Source of the DNA: Sorex araneus
Taxonomy: Eukaryota > Chordata > Mammalia > Eulipotyphla > Soricidae
DNA length: 64,000 bases
Direction of reading: 5' to 3'
Assembly (NCBI RefSeq): GCF_027595985.1
Contig: NC_073305.1
Span: forward strand, 81,165,974 to 81,229,973
Within the stretch, counting starts at the first letter, position 1. Each line of letters opens with the position of its first letter. Both the position numbers and the translations under genes were made by a program. The notes under the pieces are model-generated. The model was not told where the DNA came from. It did not search any database and worked only from the letters and a program-made list of their open reading frames with translations. Positions 45,001-60,000 of the stretch are shown here, piece after piece.

Positions 45001-48000
45001 TTTATGAAGATTTCCATTCAAATAATTAAATGAGGGGTTGGAATTATAGCACAGTGGGTAGAGCACTTGCTTTGTATATGGCCAACCTAGGTTCAATCCT
45101 TGGGCTGTACCCCTGCCACGAGCAATCCCTGAGAACAGCCATGTGTGGCCTCCCCCCAAAACAAAATTAAATTTCATTTAATTGAAATGGCCCCTTTTAG
45201 TTTGATTTGGTTTAGGGGCAATACCAGGTGCTGCTCAGGGTTATTCCTGACTCTGCTCTTGGAATTACTTCTGGTAGATACAGGGAACCATATGGGATGC
45301 TGGAGATTGAATCTGGGTCAGATATGTGCAAGGCAAGCACCCTAACTGCTGTACTATCTCCCTGGCCCCTGAAACTTTGAAAAAGGTTTTTAGTTTATAT
45401 GGAAATTCACTATATCAGCATATCACTGTCATCCCGTTGCTCATGGATTTGCTCGAGCAGGCACCAGTAATGTCTCCATCATGAGATTTGTTGTTACTGT
45501 TTTTGGCATATTGAATACGCCACGGGTAGCTTGCCAGGCTCTGCCGTGCGGGCGAGATATTCTCGGTAGCTTGCCAGGCTCTCCAAGAAGGGCGGAGGAA
45601 TGGAAATTCAAGAAATGCAAATTGCTTCGATTCCTAACCATTCTAGATGTGTCTATCCACCAAATCGTACCATATGAGGGGTGAAGCATATCCAACTGCA
45701 CCCCATATATAAGAATATATGTATAATTTTCACATTTCATTTTGTTCTTTAGATTTCGTGGTGTGCATCATGCATTTGCCAAAATCTTAGCTGAAGGAGG
45801 AATACGTGGGCTTTGGGCAGGCTGGATACCCAATATACAAAGAGCAGCGCTGGTGAATATGGGAGGTAATGGAAATATTATTGAAATCTGAGCTCTTTAT
45901 TGTCTTCCTCCATTATAAGTACTTAGTAGGGAAAATGAACATTTTAACTTCAGTACCATGGCATATTGGTAAATCTCTCCTCATAATTGAAAATTGAATA
46001 TTTTCCCTAGAGCATTTCCACTTGGTTTTATGATTATGTCTAAAACAAATTTCTTCAATTTGTGGCAATAAGGAGATAAAGTCAAATTGTTTCTCAGCTC
46101 TCATCTCTAAAAATCCTGCTCCTATTGCTGTATTACCCTTCCTGTTCAACATAGTATTCTAGGCTGGAAATATGAATGTTTCCTTATCTCTCACTCTCAC
46201 TTCCCATTTTCAGTTATAAATTTCTTCCATTTTAAAATATTCTTTATAAAATTCTTCCCTCTGGCACATACAACTTTAATGTTTTCAATGTTCTAAAAAT
46301 ACTACATATTTTTTGTAGCATTTATCATCGAAACTTCTCAACTAGATCACTGCTGTAGCCATTGTTCTCTTCCTCCTCCTCAAATGGATATACCCAGTCT
46401 CCCAAGCAATTTATCTAGAGCACAGACCTGAACATAAAACCCTTTACTGTATCTTATCACACAGGATAAATTGATAAATTTCTTAGCATAACTCAGAAGG
46501 TCTGTACCTTCAGAGAATTGAGCAGTTCAGTGATTCTGAACTGAAATGGAAAATCAGCACTAAATTCATTCTTTAGACACCTGCCAAAATTTCTTCACCT
46601 CTGAACTCTCTGTCCTCATTCCTTTTTACTTCTTCTGTTTAATTTTCTTCTTCAGATTCTCCCAACCCCCACCTTTTTTGGTGCTGGGGTTAGAATCCAA
46701 GACTTTGAACATGTGAAGACTGTACACTAACACTGAGCTACATCCCTGATCTTTTCTGTGTATCTTTTGTTCGTTTGTTTTTCTTTTTTAAGCTACACTC
46801 AGCGATACTCAGAACTTACCTCTTGACTCTGTGTTCAGGGATCCCTCCTTTGGGCTCAGGGGACCATGTGGGGTGCTGGAGATCAAACTTAGGTCAGCTT
46901 TGTGCAAGGCAAATGCTGTACTATTACACCAGCTCCACCTTTTAATATTCAACTGAGGTCTCTCCCCCACCTGCACATCCCCAACCTCCCCTCCCCATTT
47001 GTATTTTATGCCCAGTTAGGTGGGTTTTTTTTTTTTTTTGTACTTTCTTGTGCTTCTGTTACTGCTATGCTTCATTCCATTCCCTTCTTTTATGTATCTT
47101 CTCCACACAGACATCGTCATCTGAAGGCTAGGACTGAATTTTATTTATCTTTATTTCCCCAGTCCCTCATTAACCATTTGATGTGTGAGTTAATTAGTAA
47201 AGGAATCATTTCTAAGAACAAAACTATATCATTCCAAGAAACAAGAAATTTAGTGACATCAGCTTTAAGGCTTATAGTAAAATATTATCCAAGGCAGTAA
47301 ATCTGTTTTCTCTTTTGCTGTCTCAGCCACTCCATGTCTACCACACCGTATTGGTGGATATTTCAGTTTGTCAAGATACCTTTCTAATTGTAGTTTCTTA
47401 ATTCATTGCTTCAGAAATATATTGCAGGAGGCCAGGAATATTGCCCAAGCAGCTCTACTAACATATGCAGGAAGCCTCTATTCCTGACCCACATGGTCTC
47501 TGGAACCAGAAATAGTTCTGGAGATTGCCAGCTGTGGCTTAAAAACAAAACAAAATGAAATCACTTACAGGGATGGTGAATAGCCCAGCAGTAGAGCACT
47601 TGCCTTGCATGTGGGAGTCTTTGGGTTCAATTCCTGCCACCTCCAAGAAATCAAACAAAAATAAAAATTTGTTGGTTGTGGCTCATATTTGCCTTCTAAG
47701 TTCCAGCTATTTTTCTCAGCATCTTCATTTGGCTATTTCAAATATATCACACTGAATATAACCAAATCAAACTCATTTATTAAACTACTTCTCCATTCTT
47801 CCCTATTACAAAATATGACATTACCATTCTTTCATTTGGATAGCATAGCAAACATGATATGCTTCCTTTCACTTTGAGTCAGTCAGTCACAAAGTTCAGC
47901 CAATTATATCTTTCAAATATATTACAAAATCCTCTGCTTTCATATCTGGAGCCACTTCTTTGTCTGTTATTTATCCTGTATTTGAGCACTACAGTCTCAC

Positions 48001-51000
48001 CTTTCCCCTTCCCTTATCTCCCCCCTCCCCCCCATATTTCCCCATTCCCAACAATGTTTCTGAAACTGCTCTTATCAGGTCAGCAGTGCCTGTCATTTGA
48101 AAGATATTAACTGAGCTATTTCTCATTTTTACCAGCTCAATCAGTGGCTGCTATGTCCTGCAAATTATTGAAGCTTTAAACTTTCAATCATCTTTGATTT
48201 CCTCTCGCTTAAGTATTCAATCTGAGGGCTAATCTTGTCAATTCTGCCCTCAAAAAAGAAAAAAAAAAGGCATAATCTAATCTGACCAGCACTCTCTAAC
48301 TCCTTTATCCAAGTCATCATTTCTTACCAGAACAACTACAATAGTTTTATATCTATCCTATTTCACTTCCCTAAACTATACTCTTAAGAGGACAGCCTGT
48401 AAATAGTGAGTCAGCCCTTCATTTAGAACATTCCCCTGGCTTCTGCTGCTCTCCGGGATCTGAACACTGCCACTTCTATGAACTTTGCTTAATATTACAC
48501 CAGTTCTTTTGCTGTTCCTCTTGCATAATGAACTTTAATCCCAAGGTTACAATTCATCTGTTCTCTTGCCTAGGACACTCTCTCTTACATTTCTACAAGG
48601 TTTATTTTCTTGTTCTTCCTTTAGATCACTGCTCAGGTGGTATTGAGATGCCTTAGTGATCACTCTTTATAATGCATAGACATCATTTCCCCTTCTGACG
48701 CCAGTTATCTTCTTAACTTGCCTTTACAGCAGTTATTGCCATCTAAAATGCCAGGTATTTCACTTACTTATTTTCTCCTGCCTCAACAAAGTATGGGGAT
48801 TTTCTTAATTTTATCCATGGGCTCTTTCACAGTGCCTAGAATAATATCTAGCACACAGTAGGCCCTCTAAATCTGGTGAGTGGTCAAATATTTTTGCCTC
48901 TTCACAATTTACTTAGTGCAGACAATATTATAAGCCTCCTGTACAGTGACATGCCACTCCACTGTTTGCACTTCAACAGCTCTTCACTGTCTCAGGAAAA
49001 CCTATAAAAGGTTAATATAGAATGATGTCCGGACTTCTTTAGTTATAAGTGAGAGCATCTCAACTCAAGCTAATTTAGGCTAAAAAAAGTAATTTATCAG
49101 CTCAGATACTGAAAAGTCCAGCAGGGTAAGTTGACCTTACACACAGCTGCATTCAGATAATCAAAAGAAATAATTGATTATATATATTTAAATTATTGTT
49201 GTTTATGTAATATGGTTACAATAATGTTTATGTTTCTGACATACAAAGTTACTGCTCCTCCACTACCACCAAAGTGACAAATAAGACCTTTCAGTACTGC
49301 CTTTGTGTTGCTTCTAGTCTTTTTCTCCCCCCCAGACCTTTCTCCCACTGCTTGGCTGTCTTGTAGCTATTTCCTTTCCTCCCATCCATCAGTAGCTGTA
49401 TTTTCCTCTAATTGAGAACAAGTTTCTTTCATAGTTTTATACATTTATGCCCCACATCTAGCATATTCTAGATACAAAAGACACTTCTTTCTGATTAAAT
49501 GAATAGTTAAGATTTCTTTTTCTATTGCCAGATTTAACTACCTATGATACAGTGAAACACTATTTGGTATTGAATATACAGCTTGAAGAAAATATCATGA
49601 CTCATGGTTTATCAAGGTAATTTTTTTATTTGAATTTTTATTATAAATATAAATAGAAATTGCAAATATAGATCAAGCTTCTCAAAGTTTGTAGTTAACA
49701 TGGGGAAGACAGAGAAGGTTGAAGAATGTTTTTCTTTCTCAAAATATTTGTACCTTGTTGGGACTATCCCAGGGTTAGATTCTGATGACAGTTCCCCCAC
49801 TCAACAGCTATATATAAGTATTTTTTTTTTATCTTGAAGGCAATACCCTGTAGTGCTATAAAAGGTAAAACCAACTCCTTTCTATGAAGTGTGCCCAGGG
49901 CACAAGAAAGGGAAATATGAAAATAATAAACACTAAAAGAAAGCTAGTTACTATAGAGGAGGAAACAAAAATTGGAAGGACCTACAAAAGAGAAAGAATT
50001 AAGTAAGATTTTTGAAGGGCTGTAACTCTTGATAGAAATAGTAAGAAGAACATTGTAGCAAGGATGCAGTGCCTGCCACAACCTCCTAACTCCTAACCTC
50101 CTCTAGAGTAAATTATATTTTAAATGTCTAGCACCCATAACATTATTTAATTTATATACTGATCCTGCTTCTAAATCCTTTATGCTATTTACATAAGTGT
50201 TTTGTAAACATTTTTTTGCCTAGTGAAAACAGAACTATTTCACAGACTTCTAAAGCAGACATAGAGTATATATTTATAATAAAAAATTTTACATGTAAAT
50301 GTTCAGATATAAATGTTCTGTCCACTCCAGAATCCAGGCATAGGTATAGCTTAAGAATCAATAACATTTTTGCAAATATGCTTTTAAAAAAATAAGCAAA
50401 CCAAAATTATATTAATACTATTACATCAGTGATATTTGAGACTATATAGATCTAGATAGAAATTACTTCTAATTTCAGGTTCACCTTAATATTCTTGAAG
50501 TATTTTTATTTTGTTCCTTCTCTTTTAAAGTGTTGACTTTAAATGCTGCTATACCAATTTAAGTGTCTTTATTTTTTGTTCTTTTTATTCCAAACCCTCA
50601 CCTTAATATGCTCATGCATTATATGCCATTATTTTTCTATATTTCTCTATTCAGTCGTTTATGCTTCTTCTTTCACAGAAAAAGGTGGGCTGGCCTGCTT
50701 CCACTATTTTTTCTATCCCTATAAGTGTATCTGTTACACTACCCTTACCTTCTTCCCGCTGCCAACTTTGCTCACGTTGTTTGTTCTAAGACTTTCTTTC
50801 CCAGTTTCTCCAGTTTATTAACCTGAGATACCTTCATATCTTACAGGATGCTTATATATGTTTCAATCTTGAGACTTATTTTGGGAGCATTATATCCAGA
50901 TCTGTAATAACTCTACAGTGAAATGACCTATTTCTTTATCATTGTCTTATCCCCACCCCATTGTTTTTAAATAACCATATTTCTAATCTAAGAGTCATGG

Positions 51001-54000
51001 ATTTCACAGTACGTGTAAACCGAACATAATACTATTCCACCTAATGTAATTGAACACTGTATTCTATCCTAATCCCAAATAAGTTAGTTCTTGTTCTTGT
51101 TGCTTGCTAATTCACGTTTTTAGAATATGGGGTGATTAGTATTTGACTCCACCACCAGGTTTTAAAGTGAAGTAGGTGACAGGAGTTTTATTAAATTGAT
51201 GAAAATAAAAAGTTTCTCATTAAAAATCCAAATCTAAATAAGTAAATATTGCTATGTGTTTGGAGGTTTGGATGCTCTAGTAAAGGACACAATGAATACA
51301 TATGGAAGCATGAAGGGACTTTATTTTATTTTAATTTTTATTAGTGAATCACCGTGAGGTATAGTTACAAACTTATGAACTTTTGTGTTTGCATTTCAGT
51401 TATACAGTGATTGTTTACCCATCTCTCCACCAGTGCCCATTCTCCTCCACCAATGTTCCCAGTATCCCTCCCACTACCCCATCCCCAACCACCCTACCCT
51501 GCCTCTGCGGCAGGGCATTCCCTTTTGTTCTCTCTCCTTTTGGGTGTTGTAGTTTGCACTAGAGGTATTGAGTAGCCATCATGTTTGGTCTGTAGTTTAC
51601 TTTTGGAATGCATCTTTCAACCGGAATAGGTCCTTCCAACATGGTGTTCCCTTCTCTATCTCAACTGCCTTTTCCCCCAGCATGTGAGGCCAGTGTCCAA
51701 GCTGTGGGGCAGACCTCCTGGTCCTTATCTCTACAACTCTTGGGTGTTAGTCTCCCACTCTGTTACTTTATATTCCACAGATGAGTCCGATCTGTCTATG
51801 TCTGTCTCTCTCTTTCTGACTCATTTCACTTAACATGATACTTTCCATGTTGATCCACTTATATGCAAATTTCATGACTGCATGAAGGGACTTTATGGTC
51901 AGAGAGCATCTGATGAGCCACTGACATCAGGAAGAATTTTGATAATAATAATAAAATGATATACACATGAACAACATACTTGAAATGGTTAACATGGCAA
52001 ATAGGATAAATTGTGTGATATATAAATATGATATATATTACAACAGGTAACAATATATGTAAGTAAGGAAAGCAAAGAAAAGATAAGAAGTTGAATTAAT
52101 TTATGATCAGGCAATAATATATGAGAAAAAGCCCTTTCTTAAAATTATGGGCTATTGAGAAATAGACCTGTAAAAAAGTTATTTCATGCTGTCTGAAGAT
52201 TATAGATGAGCCTGATTATTGGGTGATGCTGAAGAGGATCACAAATTTTATCACAGTGCTGATAGAATATTTTAAATTTGTCTTGTAGATAGTCCATTTG
52301 GTTTCCTGGAAATAACAGAAGAGTTGAAAATTACTCTCTGCCCATTATTAGGTTAGCTGTGTTCTGGGCTCCTTTGGGTGTCTTATGAACAAGGAATAAT
52401 AGAGTTTCAAAACAAAGTAGCACATACACTACAATACTGAAAATCTGGCAAAATCAATTTCTTTTATTGCTCTATCTTCTCACTTAGACTCTTACTATGT
52501 TATTTTCTTTCTTTTAATACTTAAATTTCATAGAAACCTAGATAGACTGCTGTATGTCCTCAAAAAAAAATTGTAAGAAGATAATGAGACCACTGACAGT
52601 TGCATTCTGTGCCAGATGGGGCCACAATTGCTGAAGAAGGATGAGAGGGATGGGTGACTTTTGATGTGGTTAACTTACAGATCTTAATAAATCCTCTAAT
52701 AATTACATATGTTCACATTTTGAAACATTTTAGTAATATTAATACTCTTGAGATTGTTACCATGCCTAGCATTTATATATGAAGTTAAACTAGTACCCAG
52801 CTTCTCTGAAACAAATAAATAAAAACTTAGTGTTTTCTTCCAATCTTTTGACAAAGATAGGGAGGCTGTTTCTATTTCTGCTTCATTTATTTGTTCCTCT
52901 TCTTGATTATTTTGGGTTTTTTCTTTTCTGAAGGGGGCGGATTTCTAGGTCATACCTAGTAGTTCTCAGAGGCTATTCCTTGCTGTGTTCAGGGATCATT
53001 TTGAGTGGTACTTGGGGCACGGTGTGCAGTGCAAGGGATTGAATTAGAACCAACCGCCTGCAAAGCAATTGCCTTAACCCTTGTACTATTTCTCTGGCCC
53101 CATTTATTAGGTTTCTAAGTATCATTAGCTTTTTGTGATTCCATAGTTGGAATCAGTGTGAATCATGTCCTCAACCACTGAGCCACAACTTCAGCCTCTG
53201 GATATTGCTCTCATTAACTCATGTTGGAACACAAATAATTTTTTTGTGTTATCCTGAGATATATTTGCATAGAAATATATTAAAAATAAAAAATATTAAA
53301 CTCATAGAATCTGAGTAAATAGGAGATTAGGCTTCAAAGAATTTGGGTAAAGAGGAAATAATATGAAAGAGCAATCTGTATTTAGTAGAATATATATGGT
53401 GAAACAGTCAGTTCTTTCCACAGAGACAAATGCCTATTGTGCAGGGAAAGACCTGAAAAAAATATATGCATGGCTGGGTTATATGCTTTACTGTCACTAC
53501 CTATTAGTGAAGTGGAATTTAAAGAATGACCAGGGTTAACTTTTTTAAATGGTAACCAAATACTCGTTTACTTACCTAAAATCCTCTCAATAACTTACTT
53601 TCACTTCAAGAATAAAATCATGCTCCTTAAAGAGCATTGGCTACTGGACTGATCTTGACCTTCGTCTTTAGTCCTCCATCTGACCTGACAAGATGCTACA
53701 ACCGTGTTGGCTGCTTTCTGTCTCCTAATGATACCCAAAGTATTCTTGACGTAGGGCTTTTCATCTGCTCCTCCTTCTGTTTCCAACACTCTTCCCTCTA
53801 GATCTTAATGTAGACATTTCCTTCCCACTTTTGTTTTCAGCTGGGGAGCCTTCTAAAATTGCTAACTACTCACTCCGTATCACATCACCCCATTTAATGT
53901 TTTTCATAGTACTTATTATTTATCTTCTGAAATATTCATTTAGCTTCTCTCTCCCCAAGTAGAGTGTTAATCCTTGATGGTAGGATCTTTCCTGTGTTGT

Positions 54001-57000
54001 GCACTGCCTGCCAAAATACCCGGCACCAGTAGGTGTTCAGTTTGTATTTGTTGAGTAATGCTTGTTTTGTTTGTCCTTCTGCTGTTTAATGATTCTGTCT
54101 CTTAAGCTAAAAGATCATTATGTATTCAAAAAATAAATATGTGAGTGGCTATGTGTCAGTCTCTCTTGCCTGCCACGTGCATTTGGTGGCCATGTGCTCC
54201 TTCCCCACCTTGGCCTGCTGCCATCACCAACTGACGCATGAAGGAGGGAACAGGGCAGACAGGCTGATCAGTTGCTGTTTATTACATTCTCTCCATGTGC
54301 CTGTTCCAGTCTCACTAAGCTCCCTGTCCCAGTCCCACAGTGCCCCTCATTCTCGTTTCCTCCTGTCCCCCATGCTAGTCTCTCTGCTCTGTCTCGCAGC
54401 CTGGGTGTAGCAACCACACCTAAGTAGGTAGCACAATCAACAGATGAAAGCCCTTCATGATCTCCTGCAGCCAGGAGATCCACTCAAGGGCAAAATTCTG
54501 CCTAGAGTTGTTTCTCCTTTCCTTAGTCCAATAACCATTTAAACATTCATCTTAATTCTACTTCTTAATATTAGTTATTTTATATGGACACAGTAAGAGA
54601 TACATTAAGCTGGAAGGGAGGCTCTCCTGGGGACATCTTGCTATAGATCTCAGACTACAGTGCTCAGGCCAGATTAGTCTTTCCTAACACTAAGCAGGGT
54701 CCTAATCCAGTTGTTACTCTTTGGATCATGACAGAATTTGTCCATGACCGTATTCTTAACTTATAGTTAAGTATTATGGCTCTTTGCCTGGCCCATTTCG
54801 ATGCCTGGGGGGTAGCTCGTAGTTTGCCCTGGGTCCATCCAGTCCCTCATCGGAACCCTGCTTTTGGGTGCTAGGAATTAAGAGCAACTGAAGCTTCAGT
54901 CTAGAAACAGATGCCCAGGAGTGAATATTATTCAGAGTCAATTAACTCCCAAGTTAAAAAAGCATAGCATTAGCTGTCTTCCTGTGTCTATTCATAAGGA
55001 CATTGCTCTGAAGTAAACTTTGCAAAAGGGTATAAGAAGAAAAAAATCAATATTTAACTTAAAGTTACAAATCAACAGAGTCTAATTTGGGGATAAAGGG
55101 GATTTACTGGTTGGGGAAGCAGAGCACAGAGAAGAGGTTAAAGATAAGCACACAGGAATGGGAGTGCCTCAGGAGCACTGTGATGGATGTAACCCAATAA
55201 ACCTAAACTCCCTGCGGCTAGGGAAAAAGGACAAACCAATGTTATCCTACAGATCATTGTTTTGAAGAATATTACTGTGATGAATTTATATCATTTTTTG
55301 GAAGTGTTAAGTTCCCTGAAGAGTAGGAATTATATATGCTATCTCTTAATTGTATTTATTTGTATTTATTAGTTTCTGTTCTGGACTGGTGGCTTCTATT
55401 CTGGGGACACCTGCTGATGTCATTAAGAGCCGAATCATGAATCAACCACGAGATAAACAAGGAAGGTAGACGGAAAGTCTTTAGTATTCATATGTCTGAA
55501 AATCCTGTAATAGTAATGTTCCTTAAAGATTTTTACTCTGTATTTGTTCTTATTAGAAATATATTTGTGTGTTTATGTGTTCAACCAGGAAATTATTTTT
55601 ATGCAATTACCCACTCTTTGCCTAATGGAAAAATATTGTCCTTTCAGGGGAAATTAGTTTAACTTAATGGTCAATAATATTATTTAGACAAGGATTTTTT
55701 TATGATTTGACTCTTTTTTAAAAATATTCTGCTGACAATTTACAGAACTCTTTCTTCAGATATATAGAATGTGATTTGTTATAAAACAGTATGTTTTCTC
55801 TGGAGATGATCAGATGAAGTGAATTCAAAGTATAAGACCAAAGATGTGATGAAGGGTCAATCATGAACATGTAATCTTTCTGCTTAAAAGAAAGTATTAT
55901 TTGTTCTAAATGAGAAGAAGGTAGTTTACACATAGGAATTTCCCATAGAATATTCTTAATTTATTAACACATCAGAAATTTAACAAAATTATCTTGTTTC
56001 TTTTTTAGGGGACTTTTATATAAATCATCAACTGATTGTTTAATTCAGGCTGTTCAAGGAGAAGGATTCATGAGTTTATATAAAGGCTTTTTACCATCGT
56101 GGCTGAGAATGGTAAGATTTGATTTTCCCTTCCTTTATTTTTGTTTTCTATGTACTTAAATTACTTAAGTTTTTAAGTATGTAAACAGTTTCCCTTTTTT
56201 GTTGTGTGATTTTATATCTCATGCTTTCTCTTACCATTCCTCAATTTCATATTACCTTATTTTTTGATACACTAAAGTAAAATAATTCAGTTACATCTAA
56301 AAATAGGTTTTCTGTTGTTGTGTCAATATATAGTTTTCCTGCAGTGTAAACCTTAGTAGTATGTTTAGTCAAAATATTTTGGGACAAATGTACAGGTGTA
56401 CTAGACCATGTCTGTTAAATTGTTAATGCTTCAAACAAATGTTGTGCCGAACATTGCATTTCCCATTGTTTCAAGCACTGCCCAGGGGGTTCTCGGGCCA
56501 CTCCTGGCTGTCCTTGGTAAACTGGGCTATAAGGACCAATACTATGAGCCATTGCTGTGATACCACTTAGGCTCAGTGGTACTAAAGTCTACTACAGCTA
56601 CACCCACAAGTTCTTTGGCAGGGGGTGGTAGAGATAGGGCATGCAGGGTCAGGATTCAGATTCAGGTCCTGTGCACACAAATTGTGCACCCCTCACCCCT
56701 GAAAACTCTCTCTGGTCTTTGGATTATAGTTTTACTGAAGTGAATGAAGATATATAATCAGATAGACTTACTTAAATAGCATAGCAAATATAATAAAAAC
56801 AAGACACACAAGTTTTTCATAGATTAGAAAATACTTCAAAGTATCAATGATTTACAGGTTTAGAAATTCAAATAAGCAACACTTTGTACAATATAATAAA
56901 ATTGAGTACCTCCTTTGTGCAAAGTCTAAAAGGTGAAAGGAGCATGACTAGATAAGCAACATTGTGTTGCTCTTTTTTTATGAATGAACTCACTGAATTC

Positions 57001-60000
57001 TCCCGGTGGTCTGTTTAGTAGATTATCATCATCTCTGTCTTCCATAAAGGAGAAAAAAATTTAAATAGCCAAAATAACTTAACCAGGTTAGCTGATAATT
57101 AACTCATGGGGTCAAAGCACCAAACTCTAGAGGCAGTCTTAACTCTTGAGGACATAATATTCTGCCAATGATGTGAACAAAATGTTGTGTGAACAAAGAA
57201 AGAGTAAAATGACTTTACTAATTTTTTTTAATTTTAGTAAAATGGCTTTACTAAAAAGTAGGGGGAAGGGAGCTTCTCAAATATTTGATCCAATTTGTGA
57301 AGGATCAGTGAGGTTTGTCAAGAAAAGTATGATGGGATAATGAAGTAGCAAGTCATGTATGAACTCAGTTTATTAGGAGAACTGAAAATTCAGTGTGGCT
57401 GGAGAATCAGTCCTCAGAGAGGAGACAGTTTGAGAGAAGTCTAGAGTCGTGATTCCTCAGAGAGGAGGCTGTTTGAGAGAAATCTGGAGTAGTAGTTCCT
57501 CAGAGAGGAAGCTGTTTCAGAGAAATCAAGAGTACTGGTTTTTTGTTTTGTGTGTGTTTTTTTTTTAATTGAATCACTGTGAGATAGTTACAAAGCTTTC
57601 ATGATTGAGTTTCAGTCATACAATGATTGAACACTCATTCCCTCCACCAGTGTAACTTTCCCACCACCAATGTCCCCAGTATCCCTTCCGCCACCCCCAC
57701 CCCATCTGACCCCCTGCCTCTATGGAAGACAGTTTCCATCTTACTCTTTCTTAGAGTAATGGTTTTTAACCACTTTTCCATGGATTGGTACTAGCCCAAA
57801 TAAATTTCCTGCTTTTCACTGGCCCACAGATAAAAGGTCAAAGAACACTTTTACCAGTTTTCACCTTTCTACCTCCTAAATATTGATGCTGTCTTCTTTG
57901 GTTCCCACCATTAAAGCTGAGTTCAAGTAATTGTTATTATCTCTCTCCTCTATTGTGATTCCTTGCCTTCTTAATCTCCATGGCAGCCAGAACAATTATT
58001 CTAAATGTGCAGAGCTCATCAAGCTAGATGAGCTCTCACTCTCAGGGGCACTATGGCCTTGCTTGATTCAGAGTCTAGGGGCCTCCTTGCTCTATGCAGC
58101 ACTCCTCTTAGTCTGCCTTGGCTTGCTGGGTTTTCTTAATTCTTCTGAGCTCATGTTCTTTGTCTGTTCCAGCTATTCCCTCTTGAGGGTTCTTTTCTGT
58201 CTTTAGTGCCAAGCTAAGTCTGATTCATTCACTAAATCTCAATTCACGAGCCCATTCTCCAGGGAGAAGTTTTTAAGATCAGGTTGAGAAGAACCCGATG
58301 GATGAAGTTTAGTAGTTGAGATGTGATTCCATACTTAGAAAGCAGTCACTTAAACATAGGAATAATGTACTTAGATTTTTGGGGGGACAACATTGCTTTG
58401 GCAACAATATAGGAAACACACTGAAAGGTAGGATTTGGACAGAGAGATAGTAGAGTGGGCAGGGCTCTTGCCCTGCAAGTAACCAACCTGAATTCCATCC
58501 CTGGCACTCTATATGGCTTCTAGAGCACCACCAAGAGTGATCTCTGAGCTCAGAACCAGGAATAAGTCCTGAGCAATGCAAGGGGTGGCTCTTAAACCAA
58601 AAGGAAAGAAAAAAGAGAGAAAGGTAGAATATAAAAAATGAAGTTTTAAGTACATTGATTCTAGGGACATTATGTAGAGTAAGTGAGGGGAAAAAGGAAA
58701 TAAAACATTTACGTTTCTAGTGTATGAATACTCTAGAAACCATGACAATGCATAAGTACAACGAAAGAAAACCAAGGGCAAAGAACTTGGAGATCATCCA
58801 TGTATACAGGAATACGGGAACCACTTAACATTACTCATTTTTTTATATGTGAGATGTATAAAATACTTTTTATATATGAGACTTATAAAATACTTATAAA
58901 ACACAGACACACACAAAATAGGTATGTAATATGTAATGAGCACTGTGTTGTTTACACTATTGTTTTTAGTCTTACAGAAACAGTAAAATGTGTGATATTA
59001 TCATTTTTCAGATAAAAAATCAGAGGTTTTTGAAATATGCTTATGGTCATAGCAACTGTGGGGTAGAGCAGGGAATCAACAGTAGATTTGTTCAACTTTA
59101 AGCCCATGCTCTTAACACAGGGTATCATATTTCTCAAGATCCTACAGGTTGTTAATTATGGAACTTTTTAAAGTTTATTTTAGAGAAAATAAACTGGCTT
59201 TTAAAGGAAAAGGTTGATTCATTATCAATAATAACTAGGGTAGCATTGCCTTGTTGAATGATGATAGTGCATCACCCTGAGCTTTGAAACCTAACTCTGA
59301 ACATTTCCAAAATTTCCTTGAAAATGTGGATTCATTTCAGTTAAATGAATTAAAATCAATTATTGCACCACTGTTTTAGCTTATTCATTCATATTGACAA
59401 AGATGGTTTGCAAGTGTTCCAGAGATTGAAGTCCTCTGAATTGTGTGCTTACTTCTAAATTCAAGCTAGTAAATAGGGAACCAGATTATAATTTTTTAAA
59501 AAAATTGCTTGCTAAACACAGAATAGCACAGGAATTTACTGGTAAACTGGATATTTTTAAGTATCAGTTTACATCAACGGTGTAATTTTAGGTGTTCAGT
59601 TTCACAGTAATAGGCATAGAAAATGACTTCATGCTTTTTTCCCCAGTAATTATTACAAGAGGCAGACCAAAGAACACAAAATGAATTCACAGACACTTGG
59701 AATATTTTCTAAGTTATAACTATTGGGGAGGAAGAATTATGTAATGTGTGCTATCCACATGTTCCTCTGCACAGAGGTTCAGTATCTACCATTCATACAC
59801 TACTCATGTTATTGGACTATGGAACCTCCCTCTTCTACTAAAAACCCAGTTGAGGTATTCCCAATGCCTCCTCACTTTGCTAAATCGCTGATTAATGTTT
59901 ATTTCATTTGCATTTAGCTTAGTTACTATGTCATTAATATGACAAAGGAGTCAATTACCAGTCATGAGAATGATTTTGTAGTTCATTCCTAATTAAAATC

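Larger units (their letters stand above)
41719..45752 (+). other. SLC25A27 intron 4, repeat-rich
   Basis: Contents: a TATG/TA-rich run at about 42142-42180; an old + strand SINE at about 42327-42490; an RTE-tailed SINE at 43322-43570; an L1 at 44004-44955; a SINE at about 45036-45150 (+) and one at about 45196-45368 (-); and a truncated RTE-tailed SINE at about 45421-45600 (-). Confidence 0.85.
49617..55372 (+). other. SLC25A27 intron 6
   Basis: A long intron, mainly AT-rich unique sequence (49617-51300, 51900-52915, 53110-54570 show nothing recognisable). It holds a reversed L1 at 51325-51879, an old reversed SINE at about 52930-53100 and an LTR fragment at about 54580-55251. Confidence 0.8.

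Noticed and set aside
46670-46760. tRNA-like sequence, - strand
   Set aside because: A short diverged tRNA-derived SINE piece without a full cloverleaf.
54120-54410. 96-codon frame in SLC25A27 intron 6
   Set aside because: Hydrophobic, Ser/Leu-rich and without recognisable domain. It lies in plain intron sequence without splice signals.
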